Shown: positions 1-7,204, counted from the stretch's first letter. The stretch is 11,154 nucleotides of DNA from an uncultured delta proteobacterium (GCA_903924805.1 CAIYCZ010000293.1:1-11154); one strand, 5' to 3'. The notes: generated by a model from the sequence alone, not told the origin. Program-made: numbers and translations.

Positions 1-1011
1 GCATTTAATCAAAGACACGGCATCTTTCCACAGCCGTTTTGACAGGCAGACATAGCCAACATGATTAAAGTTTGGCTTGCCGGAACTTTTCCATTCAGTG
101 CAGCAGGCAGGGTGAGGACAGGTGGTATTTTTCAGCTCTTCGAACTCCGGATAATTCTTCAGGGGCTGAAAGGGCTGGAGCTCGGCCTTGAGCGCGTAAA
201 CGCTTATAACCCCCCTGGCATAATAGGCTTCCAGTTCTTCCGGGCCATACCCATTAACTTTTGTCCATAAATTAATACCCTGCCATGATGAAGTTCCAAA
301 AAAGCCAAACAGCAAGAGGTTCTTCATGCACAACAAAAACAGCGGTATGAGCACCGCAGATGATGATACAATAAATATTCTGTACCAATGTTTCCTCTCA
401 GGCCTGCGCAAGCGAACATATATCGCCATGAGTCCTGCGGTTATGAGAAAAAAGACAGGATGAAACAGTGACCGGGTAAGCCCCAGGCACAAAAGTGACG
501 TCCAGAACAGCACGAGATACGGGAGCTTATTCAGTGTGCACCAGCGTGCAAGGGAAAATATCGACAGGAGAACAAAGAACGCTTCGAAGTACGTATAATA
601 GAGCAGGTTCTCATAGAGCATAAGGGATGGATTGAGCATAAAGACAATGGTTGCGATAGCTGCCCAGCGGCGTTTTATGCCGGTAGTCACCAGGGTGCCA
701 TAGAGTAAAAGAGGAATTAATGCACCGATGGTCTTAAATAAAATTTCATACGAGAGGCTGTAATCCGGGGAGCATTTGAGAACCAGGCCAAGGAACAAAT
801 TAAACAGCGGGGGTTGGGAGTTGAGATAAAAAAGGCTTCTTAAAAGATCGTCTTGCAGAAGCACAGGGTCTAAGTACTGGTAGGCAAAAAACAATGGCCG
901 GGCATGGAAGGTTACTCCCTGTATAAAAAAAATAAGACGGGAGACTGCAAAAATAAACAGTATGAGAAGGCCTGGTTCAACACGCTTCAGCCGGGATGAA
1001 AGTGGCGGCAT
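1..1011 (-). CDS. Multi-pass membrane GT-C type glycosyltransferase, C-terminus cut by window edge
   Basis: The frame is open from an ATG at 1011 to base 1 (337 residues, no stop), so the C-terminus lies outside the window. A purine-rich Shine-Dalgarno (AGGGGA) lies about ten bases upstream of the ATG. The protein is very hydrophobic, with candidate membrane spans near residues 14-33, 69-80, 96-112, 116-131, 139-153, 163-178, 183-198 and 212-236. The first outer loop carries Gln-Asp-Asp (53-55) followed by SQPPLFN (65-71). Acidic residues and a Pro-Pro motif in this loop are typical of GT-C enzymes (the PMT/ArnT/GT39-like superfamily), which take sugars from polyprenyl-phosphate donors on the periplasmic side. 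A soluble stretch follows from about 238, containing a CPHPACC cluster (298-304). The gene follows the UDG gene by 40 bases, so it is probably the distal member of this operon. Substrate is unknown. The family call is from loop motifs and topology only. Confidence 0.7.
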   Translation of the reverse strand, partial: MPPLSSRLKRVEPGLLILFIFAVSRLIFFIQGVTFHARPLFFAYQYLDPVLLQDDLLRSLFYLNSQPPLFNLFLGLVLKCSPDYSLSYEILFKTIGALIPLLLYGTLVTTGIKRRWAAIATIVFMLNPSLMLYENLLYYTYFEAFFVLLSIFSLARWCTLNKLPYLVLFWTSLLCLGLTRSLFHPVFFLITAGLMAIYVRLRRPERKHWYRIFIVSSSAVLIPLFLLCMKNLLLFGFFGTSSWQGINLWTKVNGYGPEELEAYYARGVISVYALKAELQPFQPLKNYPEFEELKNTTCPHPACCTEWKSSGKPNFNHVGYVCLSKRLWKDAVSLIKC

Positions 1012-1051
1012 GACTTGAGGGTCCCCTGGCACATGAAAGAATGTAGTGGAC

Positions 1052-1756
1052 TTAACGATTGAAATATTCCTTCTGCACTTTCTGCAGGTCTTCCCAGGTC
1101 TCGCGTTTCTTCTCAGGATAGCGCAGGAGGAATGACGGGTGATAGGTCGGCATAACCTTTATGCTGCCCAGGAGATGGAATCGCCCGCGCAGGGTTGTTA
1201 TGCTTTCCCGGGTTTCAAGCAGGGCATGGCTGGCAATCCTGCCCAGGGTGCAGATAATCCGCGGCTGAATGACTTCAATCTGTCTTTTAAGGAATGGAAT
1301 GCAGGCATGTATTTCATCGTCCTGCGGATCCCTGTTGTTTGGGGGACGGCACTTGACAATATTTGCAATATAGACCTCTGACCGGTCAAGTTTAATGGCG
1401 TTGATGATACGGGTAAGAAGCTGCCCGGCCTTCCCGACAAAGGGCTCACCCTGCATATCTTCATCATACCCCGGCCCCTCTCCGACAAACACCAGTCCGG
1501 CATCAGGGTTGCCGGTGCCAAAGACGATGGTTTTTCTGGATGCATGGAGCTTGCAGCGCGTGCAGTCTCCCATATCCTCGCGGATGGCCTTTAATGCATC
1601 CTTGTTCCGCGAAGGGCACACCTGCTTTGTTTCCCTGACGGGTGCTGCAGTGAGGGGGAACTCCCTGATTCCCTGCAGCTTCTGCAACTCAATATACGTG
1701 CGCAGGGATGCCAGTATCTCAAGGGCATCCTGTTTCCAGTTCACCGGAGCGTTCAT
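1052..1756 (-). CDS. Uracil-DNA glycosylase, family 4 (Fe-S)
   Basis: This enzyme removes uracil from DNA (deaminated cytosine or misincorporated dUMP) to start base-excision repair. At 234 residues it has a ~60-residue N-terminal extension before the catalytic core. Cys65, Cys68, Cys136 and Cys152 have the spacing (2, 67 and 15 intervening residues) that I recall for the 4Fe-4S ligands of thermophile family 4 UDGs. The uracil-binding motif GEGPGYDED starts at residue 92 and continues into the conserved GEPFVGKAG segment. The second active-site motif is YHPSFLL (205-211). All hallmarks are present and the gene looks intact. Its ATG overlaps the coaBC stop in an ATGA arrangement, which suggests translational coupling. 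Family 4 enzymes are common in thermophiles and anaerobes and are often annotated as phage SPO1 DNA polymerase-related proteins. Confidence 0.95.
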   Translation of the reverse strand: MNAPVNWKQDALEILASLRTYIELQKLQGIREFPLTAAPVRETKQVCPSRNKDALKAIREDMGDCTRCKLHASRKTIVFGTGNPDAGLVFVGEGPGYDEDMQGEPFVGKAGQLLTRIINAIKLDRSEVYIANIVKCRPPNNRDPQDDEIHACIPFLKRQIEVIQPRIICTLGRIASHALLETRESITTLRGRFHLLGSIKVMPTYHPSFLLRYPEKKRETWEDLQKVQKEYFNR

Positions 1757-2967
1757 TTTTTCTTCCGCGCCCTGCTTTCCTTCTGTAGGGTAATAATCCG
1801 GTCAAGCAGTATATGAGCTATTTCCTCCTTGGGCAGAGCCGGAAGGGTCTCAACGCGGCCGTCCCTGAATATGAGGCGTACCTCATTCATATCAGAGCCG
1901 AATCCGCTACCCTTCCTGCCCACATCATTTGCTACAATCAGGTCAAGGTTCTTTTTCTGCAGCTTCTCCAGGGCAAATGCATTCACCTTACGGGTTTCAG
2001 CAGCAAAGCCGATGAGCAGTTTTTGACCTTTTTTCATGCCCAGTTCCCCGAGGATATCCCGGGTTTTTTCCATCTCAAGAGAGAGTGATGCCGCGCCTTT
2101 TTTTATCTTTTCCGGGGATATTTTTTTTGGCCGGTAATCAGCTACCGCTGCTGTCTTGATGACTATGTCTGTTTCTGCGAAGTGTTTCTGCACGGCGCTG
2201 CGCATCTCTTCAGCAGTCTGTACCGGAATAACATTCACCATGCGTGGCGGCGCAAGAGCAGTCGGGCCGCTTATAAGGGTTACCTGTGCGCCGCGCTGGC
2301 GTAAGGCACGGGCGACGGCAAATCCCATTTTACCGGAGGATGGGTTTGAGATAAACCGTACCGGGTCGAGCATCTCCCTGGTCGGGCCTGCAGTGACCAG
2401 AACCTTCTGACCGCGGAAGTCCTTGGGTGTCAGCAGAGCCGCCATTTCATCTATAATATCTTCAATCTCAGCCATTCTGCCTGTTCCCTGAGCCCCGCAG
2501 GCAAGATCGCCCCAGCCGGGGTCTATAAAATGGTAGCCGCGTTTTTTAAGACTCCTGATATTGTCCTGCACGATGGGGTTCTCCCACATGGCCTCGTTCA
2601 TGGCCGGAGCCATCAGCACCGGGGCTTTTGCAGCCATGACCACCGTTGAGAGGATATCGTCTGCAATCCCGTGAGCGATTTTCCCGATGATATTTGCCGT
2701 GGCAGGAGCAATAACCAGTATCTGTGCCCGCTGGGCAAGGGCAATGTGCCCGATTTCCCTTTCCTGATAGAGCTGAAAGAGTTCCGTGGTTACCGGGTTG
2801 CCGGAGAGGGTCTGCAGGGTAAGCGGTGCGATGAATTCCTGGGCGCTTCGTGTCATAATGACATGAACCTGCCCGCCGCCTTTTACTATCTGCCGTACTA
2901 TCTCGGCTGCTTTATAAGCGGCAATCCCGCCGGTTATTCCCAGCACTACCTGTTTATCTTTAAGCAT
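1753..2967 (-). CDS. coaBC: Bifunctional phosphopantothenoylcysteine decarboxylase / phosphopantothenate-cysteine ligase
   Basis: CoaBC (Dfp) carries out two successive steps of coenzyme A synthesis in the cytosol: CTP-dependent joining of cysteine to 4'-phosphopantothenate, then FMN-dependent decarboxylation to 4'-phosphopantetheine. At 404 residues it has the usual fused length. The N-terminal CoaC flavoprotein half starts with GITGGIAAYK (10-19) and carries the active-site His74 (GHIALAQ), the PAMN..MW motif (121-128) and Cys157 (ACGAQGTGRM). The CoaB half begins near 188 with VTAGPTRE and carries ISNPSSGKMG (206-215), KTAAVADYRP (271-280) and the Lys-rich KIKK (287-290). The ATG at 2967 has a GAGG Shine-Dalgarno about five bases upstream. 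That site lies directly beside a 148-base inverted-repeat element which fills most of the gap to pgsA. The stop overlaps the UDG start by four bases. Confidence 0.97.
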   Translation of the reverse strand: MLKDKQVVLGITGGIAAYKAAEIVRQIVKGGGQVHVIMTRSAQEFIAPLTLQTLSGNPVTTELFQLYQEREIGHIALAQRAQILVIAPATANIIGKIAHGIADDILSTVVMAAKAPVLMAPAMNEAMWENPIVQDNIRSLKKRGYHFIDPGWGDLACGAQGTGRMAEIEDIIDEMAALLTPKDFRGQKVLVTAGPTREMLDPVRFISNPSSGKMGFAVARALRQRGAQVTLISGPTALAPPRMVNVIPVQTAEEMRSAVQKHFAETDIVIKTAAVADYRPKKISPEKIKKGAASLSLEMEKTRDILGELGMKKGQKLLIGFAAETRKVNAFALEKLQKKNLDLIVANDVGRKGSGFGSDMNEVRLIFRDGRVETLPALPKEEIAHILLDRIITLQKESRARKKK

Positions 2968-2981
2968 GACTGCCTCACTAT

Positions 2982-3129
2982 CAGGCTGTTGAAAAACACT
3001 GATCCCTGCCTACGCAGGGACGGCGTCTGCTGCGTTGCGCTCATCCCTCGTCATTGCAGCGTACCGTGAAGTACGCCTCATTCCTCGTGATGTCGCGCGC
3101 CTTGCATCTGAATGTTTTTGACCAGCCTG
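2982..3129. repeat. MITE-like intergenic repeat with 17-base imperfect terminal inverted repeats
   Basis: The left end reads CAGGCTGTTGAAAAACA (2982-2998). The right end, reverse-complemented, reads CAGGCTGGTCAAAAACA (3113-3129), so 15 of 17 bases match. Inside are a perfect 7-base hairpin TCCCTGC/GCAGGGA with a CTAC loop (3003-3020), a second inverted repeat GCGTAC/GTACGC (3059-3076), and a degenerate direct repeat (CTCATCCCTCGTCATTGC at 3040-3057 against 3077-3096). There is no coding frame of note and no clear target-site duplication. From memory, elements with these ends and a 'cgaggaatgaggcgtac'-like core are common between genes in Desulfobacterota and Nitrospirota genomes. The element lies between pgsA and coaBC and ends about 14 bases from the coaBC start. 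Confidence 0.75.
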
Positions 3130-3160
3130 GGGAAAATAACTTTTTCAATAATCTGCCATA

Positions 3161-3697
3161 TTATTGTTCACGCTCATTGATGATCTTCAGGCCTTTGCTC
3201 ACATAATCAATACCTGAAATAACGGTGAAAATGCCGGTAGTCCAGAACACGACCTGAAGGGGTATATAGGCTTTGTGCATAACATGAAATAGCAGCGTAA
3301 TGCCAATAGAAAAAAGCTGGAAAACCGTTGTGCATTTGCTGATAGCGGTGGGATGTATTTCTACCGGGAAAAAATTTACCAGGAGAACAAGAATTCCCAG
3401 TAAAATAATTATATCTCTGCTGATGACCAGTATTGAAAGCCAAGCAGGGATCAGCTTCATAATAGAAAAGACTACAAACGAGCTGGTGAGAAGCAGCTTG
3501 TCTGCAATCGGGTCCAGATACGCCCCGAGGGTGGTATTTTGCTTGAACGTCCGTGCCAGAAAACCGTCCAGGGCATCGCTGATGGCTGCACCTATAAAAA
3601 GGATAAGGGCAAGCGGATAATGCTCATACGCGATGAGAATTATAAAAAGCGGAATCGCAAGAATACGCAGGATAGTGAGAAAATTTGGAATATTCAT
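3161..3697 (-). CDS. pgsA: CDP-diacylglycerol-glycerol-3-phosphate 3-phosphatidyltransferase
   Basis: PgsA makes phosphatidylglycerol phosphate from CDP-diacylglycerol and glycerol-3-phosphate in the inner membrane, the committed step to phosphatidylglycerol and cardiolipin. The 178 residues match the family length. The CDP-alcohol phosphotransferase signature D-x2-D-G-x2-A-R-x8-G-x3-D-x3-D is complete: Asp41, Asp44, Gly45, Ala48, Arg49, Gly58, Asp62 and Asp66. The N-terminus MNIPNFLTILRI is typical of PgsA, and several hydrophobic spans follow. The ATG is nine bases after the stop of the upstream exported-protein gene and lacks a strong Shine-Dalgarno, which suggests coupled translation. Other CDP-alcohol transferases share the signature, but the length and N-terminus favour PgsA. 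Confidence 0.92.
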   Translation of the reverse strand: MNIPNFLTILRILAIPLFIILIAYEHYPLALILFIGAAISDALDGFLARTFKQNTTLGAYLDPIADKLLLTSSFVVFSIMKLIPAWLSILVISRDIIILLGILVLLVNFFPVEIHPTAISKCTTVFQLFSIGITLLFHVMHKAYIPLQVVFWTTGIFTVISGIDYVSKGLKIINEREQ

Positions 3698-3706
3698 GTG
3701 CCGGTG

Positions 3707-4633
3707 TTAACGACTGCCAAGCGGCAGGATAAAGAGTTTATCCACAATCTGTTCGGTCATCTGCCCGCAGGCCTTATCAATGGCATTTTTATATGCCGTA
3801 CGTTCATCGGTGTTGACGCCCAGGCCATAACTTGCCGCGCTGATAACTATCCTGCGGTCTTTTACGCTCACCGTGCTGGTCTTGAAATTACACTGGAAGG
3901 CGCTGAATGAGGAAGCCTCGGTACCCTTGCTCCTCTCCATCTCTGCTTTTCCCGCAATGACAATGTCTGCGTTGCACTGCGCGCCAATCCTGCTCAGCGT
4001 ATCAATATCCGGCTCAGGAGTCTGAGCGGCAGCGGGGGAAGGCAATGCCTTGATCGTCTGAACCGGATCAATAACCGTCAACCCCTTTTCAGTACATTTT
4101 TCTTTTAATTTCATCTCGATTTCCGGGATGCGGGCAGCGGTTCCCGGAGAAGACCACCAGTATATATATTCAATGGTATTAATTCCCTTCTCGGCAATCA
4201 TGAGAAGCACTTTCAGGGACTCTTGTGTTGATCCGCCGAGGGCTTTGGTTTCGAGGTCTTTTCTGAGCAGGTCCGGCTGTACCAGAGCCTGGATGGTTAT
4301 CTGATAGGTATCGAACAGGGTGTTTTCATGGAGGATTTTAAAACTTTGAATGTAGGTGGTCGGTTTATCAAAAAAATTAGTTTTAAGCAGAACAAAGTGT
4401 TTTTCTATCGCTTCAAACGGCAGCAGCCCCGTTACTGCCGCCATGACCGCTTTGCGCTGAGCATCAATAAGGGCCTGCTGGCGCGCTGATTCAATCTCAC
4501 CGGAAGATATCTGTGCAATCCCGCATCCGATAAAGCTGTCCGGTACCGGGAGTTCCTGCGCACCGAGCGGCAACGCAAGAGATGCTGCCAGCAGTATTCC
4601 CAAAACAATAAGTAGTATTCTTCGTGGTCCCAT
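3707..4633 (-). CDS. Exported protein with LPP20/FlgT-N-like domain
   Basis: The 308-residue protein starts with a clear signal peptide: MGPRR, then a hydrophobic core to about residue 25 and a likely cleavage after Gly-Ala. There is no lipobox Cys at that site, so it is probably periplasmic rather than a lipoprotein. Residues ~34-130 resemble the LPP20/FlgT N-terminal fold: a GCGIA motif (36-40), then an Ala-rich helix of the type A..QAL.DAQRKAV..A, then alternating strands. Residues ~138-190 (KVLLMIAEKG, IPEIEMKLKEKC, GLTVIDP) recall the alpha/beta middle domain of FlgT-like proteins, and a second Ala-spaced helix comes near the C-terminus (~280-300). FlgT itself is a flagellar H-ring protein, but no flagellar gene is near, so the role is unassigned. 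The gene starts four bases after the hflX stop and has no obvious Shine-Dalgarno. The fold assignment is by pattern only. Confidence 0.7.
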   Translation of the reverse strand: MGPRRILLIVLGILLAASLALPLGAQELPVPDSFIGCGIAQISSGEIESARQQALIDAQRKAVMAAVTGLLPFEAIEKHFVLLKTNFFDKPTTYIQSFKILHENTLFDTYQITIQALVQPDLLRKDLETKALGGSTQESLKVLLMIAEKGINTIEYIYWWSSPGTAARIPEIEMKLKEKCTEKGLTVIDPVQTIKALPSPAAAQTPEPDIDTLSRIGAQCNADIVIAGKAEMERSKGTEASSFSAFQCNFKTSTVSVKDRRIVISAASYGLGVNTDERTAYKNAIDKACGQMTEQIVDKLFILPLGSR

Positions 4634-4637
4634 CGTG

Positions 4638-5912
4638 TCAGCGCTGTTTCATAAGTGTTTTTTTGAACGGAGGTATTGAAAACCGTTCCAGGTTGTGAGC
4701 CAGTCTATGATCCAGGTGCGCTTCAAGCAGGAGGTCTTCACCATGATACTCTTTATGGGTTACGGTGCCATTGCGGAATATCTGATCAATCACGCTGCCC
4801 GCTGTAGGCGGGAGCCTGAAATAGACTTTCTGCAGCTTCTTTGAAAGCCAGCATTCAATATAGTCATAGAGTTCGTTAATTCCCTCGCCGGTCCGGGCGG
4901 AAACGGCTACCGCAGGCTGAAGCCGTCTTTGCCACATCCGGATAACGGCCCGCTCCTGCAGGCAATCTATTTTGTTGAGGACATACAGGGTATCCTTTTC
5001 GTGTATGCCTATTTCCTGTAATACGCTGTTGACTGCGTTAACCTGTTCGTCAATAAAGGAGCTGCTGACATCAATTACATGGAGCAGCAGCGACGCCTCG
5101 TTTATTTCTTCCAGTGTTGCCTTGAACGCAGCTATAAGCTGATGCGGCAGTTTGCGTATAAACCCTACGGTGTCAGATAACAGGATATTTGTTGTGCCTG
5201 CTATCTTCCTGATAGTGGGATCAAGGGTAGAAAAAAGCCGGTTCTCTGCAGGAACTGCTGCATCCGTCAGGGTATTCAGGATCGTGGATTTTCCTGCATT
5301 GGTATAGCCGATGAGGGCGGCAAGATAGTGGGTAGTATGCTTTCTTGAAATCCTCTGGGTGGCGCGGATTTTTTTTATCTGCTCCAGGGCTTTTTTTACC
5401 CGGGCCATCCGCTCTTTTATTTTCCGCCGATCCAGTTCAAGTTTTGTTTCACCCGGCCCCCGTGTGCCGATTCCTCCCCCCAGCCGGGAAAGCACCAGCC
5501 CTTTTCCCCGAAGGCGCGGCATGAGGTAGCTGAGCTGCGCCAGTTCGACCTGGAGCTTGCCCTCACGGGAGCGCGCCCTCTGGGCAAATATATCCAGTAT
5601 CAGCCCGGTCCGGTCTATAACCATAACGCCGGTTGCATCTTCAAGATTCCGCTGCTGGGCTGGCGTCAGGTCGTCGTCAAAAATTATCAGGTTGGCGTTT
5701 GTATCTCTGACCAGTTCCTGAACTTCCGCAACTTTGCCCCGGCCAATAAAAAAAGCAGGATCAACCATCTTCCAGTCCTGCGTCACCCTGCCGGTTACCC
5801 GTGCCCCTGCTGATTCGGCCAGGCTTGTCAGTTCGTCAAGTGAGTCTGACATGGCGGGCCCGGTCAGTTTAATTCGTTTGAGGCCAACCAGAACCGCTTT
5901 TTCCTGCTGCAC
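4638..5912 (-). CDS. hflX: GTPase HflX
   Basis: HflX is a GTPase that binds the 50S ribosomal subunit and splits or rescues stalled ribosomes, notably under heat stress. The 424-residue protein has the family N-terminal domain (FIGRGK at 55-60, FDDDLTPAQQRNLE at 78-91). A linker follows with LGGGIGTRGPGETKLELDRR (144-163). The G domain carries G1 GYTNAGKST (202-210), G2 region LFSTLDPT (227-234), G3 DTVGF (247-251) and G4 NKID (313-316). The assigned start is GTG at 5912, giving a natural QQEKAVLVGL beginning. However, the strongest Shine-Dalgarno lies 29 bases upstream, and no ATG, GTG or TTG in this frame lies nearer to it, so the exact N-terminus is uncertain. miaA ends about 80 bases upstream, and hfq, which often sits between the two, is absent. 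Confidence 0.95.
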   Translation of the reverse strand: MQQEKAVLVGLKRIKLTGPAMSDSLDELTSLAESAGARVTGRVTQDWKMVDPAFFIGRGKVAEVQELVRDTNANLIIFDDDLTPAQQRNLEDATGVMVIDRTGLILDIFAQRARSREGKLQVELAQLSYLMPRLRGKGLVLSRLGGGIGTRGPGETKLELDRRKIKERMARVKKALEQIKKIRATQRISRKHTTHYLAALIGYTNAGKSTILNTLTDAAVPAENRLFSTLDPTIRKIAGTTNILLSDTVGFIRKLPHQLIAAFKATLEEINEASLLLHVIDVSSSFIDEQVNAVNSVLQEIGIHEKDTLYVLNKIDCLQERAVIRMWQRRLQPAVAVSARTGEGINELYDYIECWLSKKLQKVYFRLPPTAGSVIDQIFRNGTVTHKEYHGEDLLLEAHLDHRLAHNLERFSIPPFKKTLMKQR

Positions 5913-5941
5913 CGAACATGTAATTAACTTCGCGGTTACTT

Positions 5942-5948
5942 CCTCCTT
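5942..5948 (-). promoter_or_regulatory. Strong Shine-Dalgarno AAGGAGG upstream of hflX
   Basis: This perfect anti-16S match is followed by 29 bases before the GTG used for hflX. The only in-frame non-standard candidate nearer to it is ATT at 5922-5924 (17-base gap). An ATG at 5917-5919 is in a different frame and would encode only a 16-residue peptide. Either the true hflX start is unusual, or the spacing is tolerated through folding of the leader. Confidence 0.55.
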
Positions 5949-5969
5949 ATACCAGTGGATTAATTTGTA

Positions 5970-5998
5970 ATTATATTTCAGTATGTATAGTAGTTTAA
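5970..5998 (-). promoter_or_regulatory. Possible internal promoter before hflX
   Basis: On the minus strand, a perfect TATAAT hexamer (5970-5975) lies 17 bases downstream of a weak -35-like TTAAAC (5993-5998) that overlaps the end of miaA. Transcription would start near 5963, just ahead of the AAGGAGG ribosome site. The weak -35 and general AT-richness of the gap make this tentative. Confidence 0.3.
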
Positions 5999-6927
5999 TT
6001 CACATGAAGTTTCAAGAAGTTTTTAACCGTTAACGGAACCTCGCGTGCCTGTTCCGGCAGTTTTATCCAGACTATTTCAGGGTCGTGGCGAAACCAGGTG
6101 AGCTGCCGTTTGGCCAGTCTCTTGGTTGCTTTTTTAATCTGGGAGACGGCTTCATCCCATGAGGAGAGGCCCTGAATAAAACTCACCATTTGTTTATAGC
6201 CAATACTCTGGAGGGACTTCACCTGCGGGGCATGCCCCCTGTTTAATACGGACGTGACTTCCTCACGCAGGCCATCTGCTATCATGCGATCAACCCGCTG
6301 TTCGATCCGCTGATACAGCTCTTTTCTATCTCTGTGCAGGCCGATTTTCAGCGTTTCATAGGGCGATTCCTGAAAACCATGCAAGCGGTGGTGATCTGAA
6401 ATCGGCACACCGGTGAGATACCACACTTCAAGGGCGCGAATTATCCGGACGGTATCATTCGGGCTGATTCTTTGTGCTGAGAGGGGATCTTTTTTTTGCA
6501 GCAGTTTAAACAGGGCATCCTTCCCCTCTGTTTGGGCTTTGTGCTTAAGCTCGTGCCGCAGTTCTTCGCTTTTCCCCGGAGCGGCACAAAGACCTCTGGT
6601 GAGTGCCCGTATGTAGAGGCCGGTACCGCCCACGACCAGGGGTGTCAGGCCCCGCGCGGTAATATCATGGATTGCCTGTCCGGCTCTTTTTTTAAACTGA
6701 GCAGCGCTGAACTCTTCATCAGGATTTATTATTGACAGCAGATGGTGGGGAACTGCTTCCTGCTGGGCAGGTGTGGGCTTTGAGGTTCCTATGTCCAGAA
6801 AGCGATAAACCTGCATGGAGTCGGCATTTATGATTTCGACCGGAAGCTGCTCTGCCAGCGAGAGTGCACTGTCTGTTTTGCCGACCCCGGTTGGTCCCTG
6901 GATGATAATTATCTTCGGCTTTTCTAT
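5995..6927 (-). CDS. miaA: tRNA dimethylallyltransferase, apparent ATA start
   Basis: MiaA transfers a dimethylallyl group to N6 of A37 in tRNAs that read U-starting codons (i6A37, the precursor of ms2i6A), improving codon-anticodon stability. Read from 6927 the product is 310 residues, the usual family length. It has the Walker A P-loop GPTGVGKT (11-18), the substrate motif NADSMQVY (34-41), and a VVGGTGLYIRAL segment. The first in-frame ATG is at 6816 (residue 38) and would delete the whole P-loop, so the start must be upstream. An in-frame TAA (6928-6930) sits directly before ATA (6925-6927). No ATG, GTG or TTG exists between that stop and the P-loop. AAGGGG (6936-6941) lies eight bases before the ATA. 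Either ATA is used as a rare start or it is an ATG altered by mutation or sequencing error. Confidence 0.93.
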   Translation of the reverse strand: MEKPKIIIIQGPTGVGKTDSALSLAEQLPVEIINADSMQVYRFLDIGTSKPTPAQQEAVPHHLLSIINPDEEFSAAQFKKRAGQAIHDITARGLTPLVVGGTGLYIRALTRGLCAAPGKSEELRHELKHKAQTEGKDALFKLLQKKDPLSAQRISPNDTVRIIRALEVWYLTGVPISDHHRLHGFQESPYETLKIGLHRDRKELYQRIEQRVDRMIADGLREEVTSVLNRGHAPQVKSLQSIGYKQMVSFIQGLSSWDEAVSQIKKATKRLAKRQLTWFRHDPEIVWIKLPEQAREVPLTVKNFLKLHVN

Positions 6928-6935
6928 TTAGTTAT

Positions 6936-6941
6936 CCCCTT
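6936..6941 (-). promoter_or_regulatory. Shine-Dalgarno AAGGGG deciding the miaA start
   Basis: The site lies eight bases upstream of the ATA codon at 6925-6927. This is the optimal distance and supports initiation there rather than at the first in-frame ATG, about 120 bases further on. Confidence 0.6.
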
Positions 6942-6953
6942 TCTAAAAACAAA

Positions 6954-7193
6954 CTAAACAGAAATGGGTAATTCTATCTGGGTATTATTTTTTTCATTAA
7001 TGAAGGTAAATTTGATCTGTTCCATAATTTCCAGTTGCTCGTTCGCGTTCAGCAGTTCTATCCCGTACACCTTGCCATCCGGAGAAAGATCAATGTTAAG
7101 TTCATCAGTGATGCGGACTGTCTCAATTTCAGCACCTTTTTCGCGCAAATGAATATACGCTATATTGTATGAGGAGTCATAGCTGATTTTCAT
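6954..7193 (-). CDS. DUF2283 family small protein
   Basis: This 79-residue acidic protein looks complete for the DUF2283 family: it opens MKISYDSSYNIAYIHL, then has an acidic ITDELNIDLSPDGKVYGIELL segment (28-48), the family's characteristic 'D..G...GIE.L.A' core. The function is not established. The ATG at 7193 follows an AGAGGTGA ribosome site and is 11 bases after the stop of the DUF4258 gene, so the two are surely cotranscribed. miaA begins 26 bases downstream. Base composition is about 38% GC by hand count, against roughly 50-60% in flanking genes. The pair resembles a toxin-antitoxin layout, with this protein in the antitoxin position; that role is inference. Confidence 0.8.
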   Translation of the reverse strand: MKISYDSSYNIAYIHLREKGAEIETVRITDELNIDLSPDGKVYGIELLNANEQLEIMEQIKFTFINEKNNTQIELPISV

Positions 7194-7204
7194 ATTTCAC
7201 CTCT

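Noticed and set aside
2671..3069. A plus-strand open frame covering the start of coaBC and part of the repeat
   Set aside because: It is antisense to coaBC and runs into the repeat element. The sequence looks non-protein-like.
2972..3139. Target-site duplication flanking the MITE-like repeat
   Set aside because: The bases beside the two ends (ACTAT and GGGAA) do not match, so no duplication can be claimed.
5870..5919. Out-of-frame ATG at 5917-5919 as a leader peptide before hflX
   Set aside because: It is 22 bases from the Shine-Dalgarno and encodes only 16 residues with no attenuator-like features.
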